This document shows positions 1 through 6,936 of a stretch of 56,082 nucleotides of DNA, in pieces. Made by a program: the position numbers and the translations under genes. Where the stretch lies: contig CADBYI010000016.1 in NCBI GenBank assembly GCA_902798825.1, positions 1 through 56,082 on the forward strand, read 5' to 3'. Numbering within the stretch: the stretch's first letter is position 1; each line of letters starts with the position of its first letter. Below the pieces are notes generated by a model that ran no database searches, had not been told where the DNA came from, and saw only the letters and a list, made by a program, of their open reading frames with translations. This stretch comes from an uncultured Eubacteriales bacterium (GTDB lineage: Bacteria; Bacillota; Clostridia; Christensenellales; CAG-138).

Positions 1-8
1 GAGATATT

Positions 9-443
9 ATGAAGAAAACGGATCGCCTCGTTAATATCCTTGCTTCAGATATTGAGCATAAGGATGTTCTTGAAGTTGCTTGCGGAGCAGCAGACTTTTC
101 TATTTCAGCGGCGCGCATTGCCAACAGGGTTTCTTGTATCGACCTTGATGACAGCAGACTTAATAATCAGGTCAAGCAGAATAACGTCCGTTTTCAGATT
201 ATGGATGCCTCAAATATGTCGTATTCAGACAATGAATTTGACACTATAGTCATATACAACGCATTTTTTCATATCCAGTCGCAATGGAATATGATTGAAA
301 GAGGATGTAAGCGGGTGATTAAAGGAATGGGCAAGATATACATTATTGGAACATGGAGTTTAGACACCAATTTGATGATAGATACATTTGGCGATAATGC
401 TATTTGGCACGATGGATTCTTAATTGTGGAAATGACAAAATAA
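9..443 (+). CDS. Class I SAM-dependent methyltransferase (short, possibly cut at the window edge)
   Basis: The 144-residue product starts at an ATG nine bases into the window. It carries a class I methyltransferase motif I (LEVACGAADFS, about residues 21-31), an acidic residue at the end of the second strand (CIDLDD), and a DTIVIYNAFFHI segment resembling motif IV. Full-length relatives are usually about 200 residues or more, so the gene is either a short form or starts upstream of the window. The substrate cannot be told. The gene is markedly AT-rich compared with everything downstream, which suggests recent transfer or a different genomic compartment. A good terminator follows it. Confidence 0.7.
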   Translation: MKKTDRLVNILASDIEHKDVLEVACGAADFSISAARIANRVSCIDLDDSRLNNQVKQNNVRFQIMDASNMSYSDNEFDTIVIYNAFFHIQSQWNMIERGCKRVIKGMGKIYIIGTWSLDTNLMIDTFGDNAIWHDGFLIVEMTK

Positions 444-481
444 TTATACAAATTCCGGTTTGTCGGAATGAAACGAATTTG

Positions 482-520
482 AACCTTCCGAGAAATAGTT
501 TCTTTTCGGAAGGTTTTTGT
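482..520 (+). terminator. Intrinsic terminator after the methyltransferase
   Basis: A 10-bp perfect stem (AACCTTCCGA at 482-491 with TCGGAAGGTT at 506-515) is followed by TTTGTTT. It lies 39 bases past the methyltransferase stop. Confidence 0.85.
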
Positions 521-582
521 TTGCCTGAAGCGCACGTATCACTTCCGCATGGCGGTGTATAAGTGCGCTCTTCCAGAAAGCG

Positions 583-709
583 GCTTCCCCTTGAGGGGAA
601 GCTGGCAACGAAGTTGACTGATGAGGTGTTCAGGGAAGAGCTGATGCTTTTAGATATCCACCTCATCCGGCTTCGCTCACGCTGCGCCACCTTCCCCTCA
701 AGGGGAAGA
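583..709. repeat. MITE-like inverted-repeat element
   Basis: The ends are copies of a palindromic box, CTTCCCCTTGAGGGGAAG (584-601) and CTTCCCCTCAAGGGGAAG (691-708). An inner pair, GATGAGGTG (620-628) and CACCTCATC (659-667), is also inverted, so the whole ~127 bases can fold into one long structure. From memory, similar CTTCCCCTTGAGGGGAAG...GATGAGGTG elements are scattered between genes in gut Clostridia. No coding potential is seen. It occupies the gap 444-831 together with the flanking terminator and hairpins. Confidence 0.65.
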
Positions 710-750
710 CTTTTGGATACGCTTAAAAACCACCTTTTAGAGAGCGCCTC

Positions 751-833
751 TTCTGCCATCCTTTGCTGACAGCCTGCTCAGCTTGTCAAAAGGCTTTTTG
801 ACAAGCTGCCGAGCGCAAACAGCGCTCTTTTTT
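751..833. repeat. REP-like hairpin unit plus terminator hairpin (copy 1)
   Basis: TTCTGCCATCCTTTG (751-765) is followed by GCTGACAGCCTG and by a stem GCTTGTCAAAA/TTTTTGACAAGC (781-805). Nearly the same block recurs at 17332-17393. A second stem, GAGCGC/GCGCTC (811-816, 822-827), runs into TTTTTT on the plus strand and looks like a plus-strand terminator abutting the 3' end of the MATE gene on the other strand. Confidence 0.65.
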
Positions 834-2184
834 ATGTCCTTTTCCACCGTCCCGACAGGTAGAATACCCCGCCGATCAGCAGGGGCATGAACCCGGCCAA
901 AGCGTCCCCCATCCAGAACCCGAAGCAGTCCCAATGGAGGGCAAAGCCCAGCAGGGCGGCCAGGCCGATCCGGCTGATCATGCCGTCGATGATGGCCACG
1001 GCCAAGTTGAGCCTTGGTCTGCCGGACCCGTTGATGAGGGAGAAGGCCACGCTCCGGGTGCCTGCGCCGAAGAAATTGAGGATGACGGGGAGGGTCAGCA
1101 CCGCCGCCACGGACAGCACGTCCGGATCGGGGGTGAACAGGCCGTAGACCCCCTGGGGCCACAGAAGCATGATCGCGGTGAACAGGCTGGCAAAGCCCAT
1201 GCCGATGAGCAGGATGGCCAGCAGGGTCCACGTGACCCGCTTGTGCTTTTGCGCGCCTAAATTCTGGCCCACCATGGTGCTGCCTGCGGTGGTGAAGGAT
1301 TGGGAGATGACGCCGCACATGGTGTTGAGCTTGTTGAAAATGCCGGCAAGGGCGGAATAGGTCACGTCGAACAGGTTGATCCAGGACATGAGCACGATCT
1401 TGGACAGGTTCACCGCTGCGGACTGGATGGCCATGGGGATGCCCAGCGCCAGCAGCCGCCGAAAGGCGGGCCCGTCGATGCGAAAGCTTTCCAACCTGAA
1501 GTCGAAGCCGAAGCTGCTGCGCCGCCGGTATAAGTACACCAGGGACAAAAGGAAGCTGACCCCTTGGCCGATGACCGTGGCCAGGGCCGCCCCGAACACC
1601 TCCATGCCCATATACTTGACGAAGAGCACGTCCAGGACCATGTTCAAAATGGCGGCCACGGCGATGAACAGAAAGGGCCGCTTGCTGTCGCCCATGCCCC
1701 GCAGGATGGCGCTGACGATGTTATAGCCGTAGATGAAGACGAGGCCGCACACGCAGGTCACAAGATAGTCCATGGCGTAGTCCCGGGCGGTGGCGGGGGT
1801 GTTGAGCCAGGTGAGCAGGGAGGCCCGAAGCAGGAAGCAGACCAGGGCGATACCAGCCGACACGGACAGCAGGAAGGTGAACATGGTGCCGATGGTCCTT
1901 TGGATGTCATCGGGCCGCTTTTCCCCCACGGCCCGGGCGATGATCACCTGACCGGCGGAACAAAAGCCCATGGCCACGAAGGTCAGCAGGTGCAGCAGAT
2001 CGCCGCCGATGGACACGGCGGACATGCCGGCCTTGCCGATGTAGTTGCCCACCACCACCATGTCCACCACGTTGTACACCGCCTGCAGGGCGTTGGACAC
2101 GAACAGCGGCAAAGCGAACCGAAGGAGCAGCGGCGCCACCGGCCCCCGTGTCAGATCCTTCACCATGGTCTGCTGTCGTTCCAT
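832..2184 (-). CDS. MATE family multidrug/Na+ efflux transporter
   Basis: The 450-residue protein has about 12 hydrophobic segments in two similar halves. Its N-terminus (GPVAPLLLRFALPLFVSNAL, then YNVVDMVVVGNYIGKAGMSAV) is typical of MATE/DinF-type antiporters of the cytoplasmic membrane, which export cationic compounds using Na+ or H+ gradients. The length is normal for the family. The start is preceded by GGAAAGGA about 8 bases upstream. It lies 17 bases downstream of the acyltransferase gene on the same strand and probably shares its promoter. The substrate is unknown. A second MATE gene, at 21219, is not a close copy. Confidence 0.9.
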   Translation of the reverse strand: MERQQTMVKDLTRGPVAPLLLRFALPLFVSNALQAVYNVVDMVVVGNYIGKAGMSAVSIGGDLLHLLTFVAMGFCSAGQVIIARAVGEKRPDDIQRTIGTMFTFLLSVSAGIALVCFLLRASLLTWLNTPATARDYAMDYLVTCVCGLVFIYGYNIVSAILRGMGDSKRPFLFIAVAAILNMVLDVLFVKYMGMEVFGAALATVIGQGVSFLLSLVYLYRRRSSFGFDFRLESFRIDGPAFRRLLALGIPMAIQSAAVNLSKIVLMSWINLFDVTYSALAGIFNKLNTMCGVISQSFTTAGSTMVGQNLGAQKHKRVTWTLLAILLIGMGFASLFTAIMLLWPQGVYGLFTPDPDVLSVAAVLTLPVILNFFGAGTRSVAFSLINGSGRPRLNLAVAIIDGMISRIGLAALLGFALHWDCFGFWMGDALAGFMPLLIGGVFYLSGRWKRT

Positions 2185-2201
2185 CCGCCATTCCTTTCCG
2201 A

Positions 2202-3467
2202 TCAGCTTTTTCGCTGCCGTTCATACAGGGTCTCGGCCGCCAAACGGGTCTTGGCCACCAGGTCCCCCTCCGTCTGGGGGAAGCAGTAGTACAGCGTCTT
2301 GCTGTCGCCGATGCAGATCATATCCCCCAGCTCATACCAGAAATAGTCGGCATAGAGGCTGTAGGAGGCGGCGGGGGATTGATGATACCGCAGCCGGCCA
2401 TCGCAGCCCGTCAGGGTGAATCCGGTCTCGTCGTGGACGAGGCGGCCGGTCCCCACCCGGTAGATGCATTTGGTATCCACCAGCAGGCAGATGTCCACGG
2501 GCACGTCCAGCCGGTAGGCGCCCGACTCGATCTCCCCCTTGACCTGTTGGCGCTCCCAGGCGTACCAGTCGGGCACGTGGTCGAAGATGGGCTGTTTATC
2601 CTCCGCCTCCAGGGTCCCCAGCTCGGTCAGCGTCCAGACCTTTTGGCAGCTGTGACAGGTCAGATGTATGCCCTTTCCCTCCATCCGGCCCTCGATCCCG
2701 CAGGCGGGGCACTTGTAGAGGACCCGGTTCAAACCGTCGGCCCGGAAGGATTCTGCGATCCGAATGCCCTGCTCCCGCTGGTAGCGAAAGCCGTCGAAGG
2801 TGAACTGCTCCTTCAGGATGGCGTTCAGCTCCGCCACGGACTTTTCCTCAATGTCCGCCGGGGACAGCAAATAGCCCATAGTGGCCCTCACTGGCACCCG
2901 CCTGGGCTGCAATCCGTTATAGAGGGGGTCGTGGAGGAAGGCGCCCTGGGTCTTGATCATCACCACGGGCACCTTCAGCAGCTTCAGAAGCTTGCCCAGG
3001 GTATCGGGCAGCGGGGTGGCCGTGCCGTCGAAGGAGTAGCTGGCCTCGGGGTACAGCAGCACCGAGGTATGCAGGCGATTGAGCGCATAGGCCATGTCCC
3101 GGACCAGGGCCGGGTCGGACACGAACTTTTGGGTGGGGATGCAGCCGAGGTGCCGCAGGAGCCAATCCTTGCCCACGAACCCGTCCGAGGTGCACACGAT
3201 GTTGAAGGGACGGGGGTAGAGGATCGTGGCTGCGATCTTCAGGTCCAGAAAGCAGGAATGGTTCATGAGGAACAGGGCGGGCTCGTCCGGGCCCAGCCGA
3301 TCCATGTTCTCCTCTGTCAGGCAAAAATCCACGTCCTTCAGCTCTCCGGCGCTCAACGTCTTCAGCAGCGTGCGGAAAAACCAGCTGGGCCTCAATGGCT
3401 TTTTGCGGCGTTCGCCGGGGAGGGACAGGACCTTTTCATAGGGGAGGGATTTCACTTTGATCTTCAT
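2202..3467 (-). CDS. PlsC-like acyltransferase with C-terminal zinc ribbon
   Basis: The 421-residue protein has an acyltransferase motif NHSCFLD (HX4D), where the histidine is the likely catalytic base, followed by a YPEASYSFDG block resembling the EGTR/PEG motif of 1-acylglycerol-3-phosphate acyltransferases. The C-terminal half holds two CPAC/CHSC knuckles that look like a zinc ribbon, then an unrecognised ~130-residue domain. Ordinary PlsC proteins are about 240 residues, so the C-terminal half is an accessory region of unknown role. It is probably a peripheral membrane enzyme of lipid acylation. It has its own strong promoter at 3499-3527. Confidence 0.75.
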   Translation of the reverse strand: MKIKVKSLPYEKVLSLPGERRKKPLRPSWFFRTLLKTLSAGELKDVDFCLTEENMDRLGPDEPALFLMNHSCFLDLKIAATILYPRPFNIVCTSDGFVGKDWLLRHLGCIPTQKFVSDPALVRDMAYALNRLHTSVLLYPEASYSFDGTATPLPDTLGKLLKLLKVPVVMIKTQGAFLHDPLYNGLQPRRVPVRATMGYLLSPADIEEKSVAELNAILKEQFTFDGFRYQREQGIRIAESFRADGLNRVLYKCPACGIEGRMEGKGIHLTCHSCQKVWTLTELGTLEAEDKQPIFDHVPDWYAWERQQVKGEIESGAYRLDVPVDICLLVDTKCIYRVGTGRLVHDETGFTLTGCDGRLRYHQSPAASYSLYADYFWYELGDMICIGDSKTLYYCFPQTEGDLVAKTRLAAETLYERQRKS

Positions 3468-3498
3468 GGCCGGCCTCTATATTCAAACGGATACAAGC

Positions 3499-3527
3499 AG
3501 TATACGCCCTTTTGGCTCGTTCGTCAA
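3499..3527 (-). promoter_or_regulatory. Sigma-A-type promoter for the acyltransferase
   Basis: Read on the minus strand, TTGACG (3522-3527) and TATACT (3499-3504) are separated by 17 bases. They lie 32 bases upstream of the start codon at 3467. Confidence 0.75.
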
Positions 3528-3556
3528 AAACTCTTTCTGCCGCCCCATATAGGCGC

Positions 3557-3585
3557 TTGCAATCGGACTGGTTTTCTGCTACTAT
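3557..3585 (+). promoter_or_regulatory. Sigma-A-type promoter for the IscU-like/GGGtGRT operon
   Basis: TTGCAA (3557-3562), a 17-base spacer and TACTAT (3580-3585) lie about 80 bases before the ATG at 3665. Confidence 0.55.
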
Positions 3586-3664
3586 ACAAAATAGTGGAGA
3601 AGGCTGTTTTCTCCGAAAACGGATTGCAGTTCGACCCATCATCTGGAAGGAGGAAAATACATAC

Positions 3665-4357
3665 ATGAATTACACCGCGGAAGTCACCCATATGTGTCCT
3701 GTCGCCAAGGGCGCATACCATGGCCCGGCCCCCATCCCCGAGGAGGGCAAGTGGGTCCAGGCCAAACAGATTTCGGACATCTCCGGCTTCACCCACGGCA
3801 TCGGCTGGTGCGCACCCCAGCAGGGCGCCTGCAAGCTGACGCTGAACGTGAAGGACGGGATCATCGAGGAGGCCCTGGTGGAGACCATCGGCTGCTCCGG
3901 CATGACCCACTCCGCCGCCATGGCCTCGGAGATCCTGATCGGCAAGACCCTTCTGGAGGCTTTGAATACCGACTTGGTCTGCGACGCCATCAACACCGCC
4001 ATGCGGGAGCTGTTCCTGCAGATCGTCTACGGCCGGACTCAGAGCGCTTTCTCTGACAACGGCCTGCTGGTGGGCGCTTCTTTGGAGGATCTGGGCAAGG
4101 GCCTGCGCTCCCAGATCGGCACCATGTTCGCCACCCGCGAAAAGGGCCCCAGGTATCTGGAGATGACCGAGGGCTACTGCTCTCGGATGGCCCTCAACGC
4201 TCAGGACGAGATCATCGGCTACGAGTTCATCAGCCTGGGCAAGATGATGGATTTCATCAAGGCCGGCATCGAGCCCGCCGAAGCCCTCAAGAAGGCCACC
4301 GGCCACTATGGCCAGTGGGACGGGGCCGCGAAATACATCGATCCCCGCAAGGAATAA
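3665..4357 (+). CDS. IscU/NifU-like iron-sulfur scaffold-type protein
   Basis: The 230-residue product starts at the ATG preceded by AAGGAGG (3647-3653); the frame stays open upstream but has no ribosome site there. Residues ~30-150 resemble the IscU/NifU N-terminal fold, with cysteines in GWCAPQQGACKL, TIGCSGMTHS and EGYCSR. IscU proteins assemble Fe-S clusters on three cysteines, but here the spacing and the extra N- and C-terminal segments differ from housekeeping IscU. The gene is 15 bases upstream of the GGGtGRT gene, a pairing I recall from many Clostridia. A role in Fe-S or redox metabolism is an inference. Confidence 0.7.
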   Translation: MNYTAEVTHMCPVAKGAYHGPAPIPEEGKWVQAKQISDISGFTHGIGWCAPQQGACKLTLNVKDGIIEEALVETIGCSGMTHSAAMASEILIGKTLLEALNTDLVCDAINTAMRELFLQIVYGRTQSAFSDNGLLVGASLEDLGKGLRSQIGTMFATREKGPRYLEMTEGYCSRMALNAQDEIIGYEFISLGKMMDFIKAGIEPAEALKKATGHYGQWDGAAKYIDPRKE

Positions 4358-4372
4358 GGGAGGTTCACGACT

Positions 4373-5374
4373 ATGGCATTGTTTGAGAATTACGACCGCC
4401 GCATCGCCAAGATCAATGGCGTCATTTCCCAGTACGGCATCGGCTCCGTGGAGGAGTGCCGGGAGATCTGCAAAGCCGCCGGCTTCGATCCCTACGAGAT
4501 CGCCAAGGGCATCCAGCCCATCTGCTTCGAGAACGTATGCTGGGCTTACTGCGTGGGCGCCGCCATCGCCCTGAAGGCCGGCGCGAAGAACGCCGAGGAG
4601 GCCGCCCGCTACATCGGCATCGGGCTCCAGAGCTTCTGCATCGACGGCTCCGTGGCCGAGAACCGGAAGGTGGGCCTGGGCCATGGCAACCTGGCCGCCA
4701 TGCTGCTGAGCGACGAATCCAAGTGCTTCGCCTTCCTGGCCGGCCACGAGTCCTTTGCCGCCGCCGAAGGCGCCATCGGCATCGTCCGCAACGCCAACAA
4801 GGTCCGCAAGGAGCCCCTGCGGGTCATCCTCAACGGCCTTGGCAAGGACGCCGCTCAGATCATCTCCCGTATCAACGGCTTCACCTACGTCCAGACCCAG
4901 TTCGATTACTATACCGACGAGCTGAAGATCGTCCGTGAGATCCGCTACTCCGAGGGCGAGCGGGCCAACGTCCGCTGCTACGGCGCCGACGACGTCCGCG
5001 AGGGCGTGGCCATCATGCATTTCGAGGGCGTGGACGTGTCCATCACCGGCAACTCCACCAACCCCACCCGGTTCCAGCATCCCGTGGCCGGCACCTACAA
5101 GAAGGAGTGCATCGAGCAGGGCAAGAAGTACTTCTCCGTGGCCTCCGGCGGCGGCACCGGCCGGACCCTCCATCCCGACAACATGGCCGCCGGCCCCGCC
5201 TCCTACGGTATGACCGACACCATGGGCCGGATGCACTCCGACGCCCAGTTCGCCGGCTCCTCCTCCGTGCCTGCTCACGTGGAGATGATGGGCTTCCTGG
5301 GCATGGGCAACAACCCCATGGTTGGCGCCACCGTGGCCGTGGCCGTGGCGGTCCAAAACAGCCTGGCCAAATAA
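4373..5374 (+). CDS. GGGtGRT family protein
   Basis: The 333-residue protein contains the family signature GGGTGRT at about residues 259-265, inside SVASGGGTGRTLHPDN. The family has no established biochemical function that I know of. Several cysteines (CREICKAAG, QPICFENVCWAYCVGAA) could bind metal or an Fe-S cluster. It has a ribosome site (AAGGGAGG) 11-13 bases upstream and is co-transcribed with the IscU-like gene, suggesting the two act together, perhaps with the first delivering a cluster to the second. No signal peptide is seen, so it is probably cytoplasmic. Confidence 0.85.
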   Translation: MALFENYDRRIAKINGVISQYGIGSVEECREICKAAGFDPYEIAKGIQPICFENVCWAYCVGAAIALKAGAKNAEEAARYIGIGLQSFCIDGSVAENRKVGLGHGNLAAMLLSDESKCFAFLAGHESFAAAEGAIGIVRNANKVRKEPLRVILNGLGKDAAQIISRINGFTYVQTQFDYYTDELKIVREIRYSEGERANVRCYGADDVREGVAIMHFEGVDVSITGNSTNPTRFQHPVAGTYKKECIEQGKKYFSVASGGGTGRTLHPDNMAAGPASYGMTDTMGRMHSDAQFAGSSSVPAHVEMMGFLGMGNNPMVGATVAVAVAVQNSLAK

Positions 5375-5388
5375 ACCAAACGCAACCG

Positions 5389-5422
5389 AACGATGCTCCG
5401 GCCTCCTGGTCGGAGCATCGTT
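5389..5422. repeat. Perfect 12-bp hairpin after the GGGtGRT gene
   Basis: AACGATGCTCCG (5389-5400) pairs perfectly with CGGAGCATCGTT (5411-5422) across a 10-base loop. No T-run follows, so it is either a weak terminator or an mRNA 3' stabiliser. It lies just before the ribosome site of the next gene. Confidence 0.7.
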
Positions 5423-5439
5423 ACAAACGGGGAGATCCC

Positions 5440-6015
5440 ATGACGATGACAGAAATACGGGCCCTGTGCGGGGACACCTACGTGCGCCTCACCACCATAG
5501 ACGGGGAGGTGTTCGAGGGAGAGCCCACCCACGACTCCGCCAGCTATTGTTTTCACGAATACGGTCGGGACGAGGAGGCGGTGGAGATCGACCACTGGCT
5601 GTTCTATCTTGGCGACATCAAGACCGTGGAGCGGGTCGAAAAGGGGCCCGTGGGGGTGTGGATGAGCCGCCCCCTGCACTATATGCAGCTGGAGCCGGAG
5701 GCCTTTGCCGCCATGGAGGCGGGGAAAAAGACCATCGAGCTACGGCTCTGCGACGAGAAGCGCCGCCGCATCCAGGCCGGAGACGTGATCCGCTTCGAGG
5801 ACACGGAGGATGAACGGGAGCTGCTGTTCGTGCAGGTGGAGGGCATGCGCTTCTTCGCCTCCTTTGATGAGCTGTATGCCGCCCTGCCGTTAAACAAATG
5901 CGGGTACACGGAGGAAGAGACGAAAACCGCCTCTCCCCGGGACATGGATGCCTATTATTCCCCGGAGGAGCAGGCAAAGTGGGGCGTGGTGGGGATCGAG
6001 GTGTCCCTGCTGTAA
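5440..6015 (+). CDS. ASCH-domain protein with N-terminal LSM-like segment
   Basis: The 191-residue product starts at an ATG preceded by GGGGAG. Residues ~80-190 match the ASCH fold: MQLEPEAFAAMEAGKKTIELRL, then RIQAGDVIRFED, and a C-terminal YYSPEEQAKWGVVGIEV. ASCH domains are thought to bind RNA or modified nucleotides. The first ~75 residues (GDTYVRLTTIDGEVFEGEP...) look like a small beta-barrel. The exact substrate is unknown. It may be read through from the GGGtGRT operon or from an unseen promoter. Confidence 0.75.
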   Translation: MTMTEIRALCGDTYVRLTTIDGEVFEGEPTHDSASYCFHEYGRDEEAVEIDHWLFYLGDIKTVERVEKGPVGVWMSRPLHYMQLEPEAFAAMEAGKKTIELRLCDEKRRRIQAGDVIRFEDTEDERELLFVQVEGMRFFASFDELYAALPLNKCGYTEEETKTASPRDMDAYYSPEEQAKWGVVGIEVSLL

Positions 6016-6091
6016 AAAATATTAGCGGCTGCAACCTTTTGCCATGCTGCGCTGTGTTATGGGCGAAGAAACGAACAAAGGAGCAAGAACC

Positions 6092-6826
6092 ATGAAAAAG
6101 ATTTTTATTATCGCGCTGGCCGCCGTACTGATTTTGACGGCCGTTGCCTGCAAAGCTGAGAAGGCCCTGGAATCAGAGGGTCAGGCGCCTGCGGACGGGC
6201 AGCCCGCGGCGGGCGTTGGAATGACCGGCGGCTGGACCCCGGCGGAGGACTTTTCCGTCACCGAAGAGCGCCAGGCCATCTTTGACAAGGGCATGGCGGC
6301 CCTGCTGGGCGTGGACTATGAGGCCCTGGGTTATCTCGGCTCCCAGGTGGTGGCCGGGAAGAACCACGTCTTCCTGGTGAAGGGGACAGCGGTGACGCCC
6401 ACCCTGCCCGTTTCCTATGGGCTGGCGTATCTCTATGAGGACCTGCAGGGCGGGGTCAAGATTCTGACCGTCGCGAATCTGCCCATCGTCCCCAATGAGG
6501 ACGGCACGCTGGCCGCCGTTCCGGAGGAGGGCCCCATGGGCGCCTGGTACTATGCCGAAGACCCCGCCCTCACCGACGAGGACGAAGCTAAGCTGGAGAA
6601 GGCGCTGCAGAGCCAGGTGGGCGCCAGCTACACGATCGTGGCGTATCTGGGCGAGCAGGTGGTGTCCGGCCTGAATCGGTGCCTCCTCTGCCAGGTGAAG
6701 CCCGTAGTTCCCAACGCTCAACCCCATTACGCCCTCGCCTACGTCTACACGGACCTGCAGGGCGGAGCAGAGCTCTCCCGAATCATCGACCTGGATATCG
6801 GCGCCCTCTGCGAGTACGGGGCATAG
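6092..6826 (+). CDS. Lipoprotein with two cystatin-like repeats
   Basis: The 244-residue protein begins with a basic, hydrophobic signal (MKKIFIIALAAVL) and a likely lipidated Cys20 (TAVAC). The mature part is two similar units of about 90 residues. Unit 1 carries GSQVVAGKNHVFLV (QVVAG at ~85-89) and unit 2 carries GEQVVSGLNRCLL (QVVSG at ~189-193), each followed by (G/A)LAY(L/V)Y(E/T)DLQGG. QxVxG is the first binding loop of cystatin-type cysteine-protease inhibitors, and each unit starts with a Gly-Trp or Gly-Ala-Trp that could correspond to the cystatin N-terminal glycine. A surface-anchored cysteine-protease inhibitor is inferred and not shown. The start follows AAAGGAGCAAG. Confidence 0.7.
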   Translation: MKKIFIIALAAVLILTAVACKAEKALESEGQAPADGQPAAGVGMTGGWTPAEDFSVTEERQAIFDKGMAALLGVDYEALGYLGSQVVAGKNHVFLVKGTAVTPTLPVSYGLAYLYEDLQGGVKILTVANLPIVPNEDGTLAAVPEEGPMGAWYYAEDPALTDEDEAKLEKALQSQVGASYTIVAYLGEQVVSGLNRCLLCQVKPVVPNAQPHYALAYVYTDLQGGAELSRIIDLDIGALCEYGA

Positions 6827-6936
6827 TATCCGTCATCCACCATGCGCTGGGAGGGCCCTGTCCTCCCCGTTCGCTTTTTTGGCGCAGGTGTGATATACTG
6901 GACCGGCAGAAACGATATAAGGAAGTGACGGTTTGC

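Noticed and set aside
2148..3668. Plus-strand open frame of about 500 codons opposite the acyltransferase
   Set aside because: No motif or ribosome site; the minus-strand acyltransferase carries conserved residues, so this is a shadow.
3524..5356. Long minus-strand open frame of about 610 codons opposite the IscU-like and GGGtGRT genes
   Set aside because: Its product is rich in Gly, Ala, His and Asp with no family signature and it lies antisense to two clearly real genes; high-GC DNA lacks stop codons, so this is a shadow frame.
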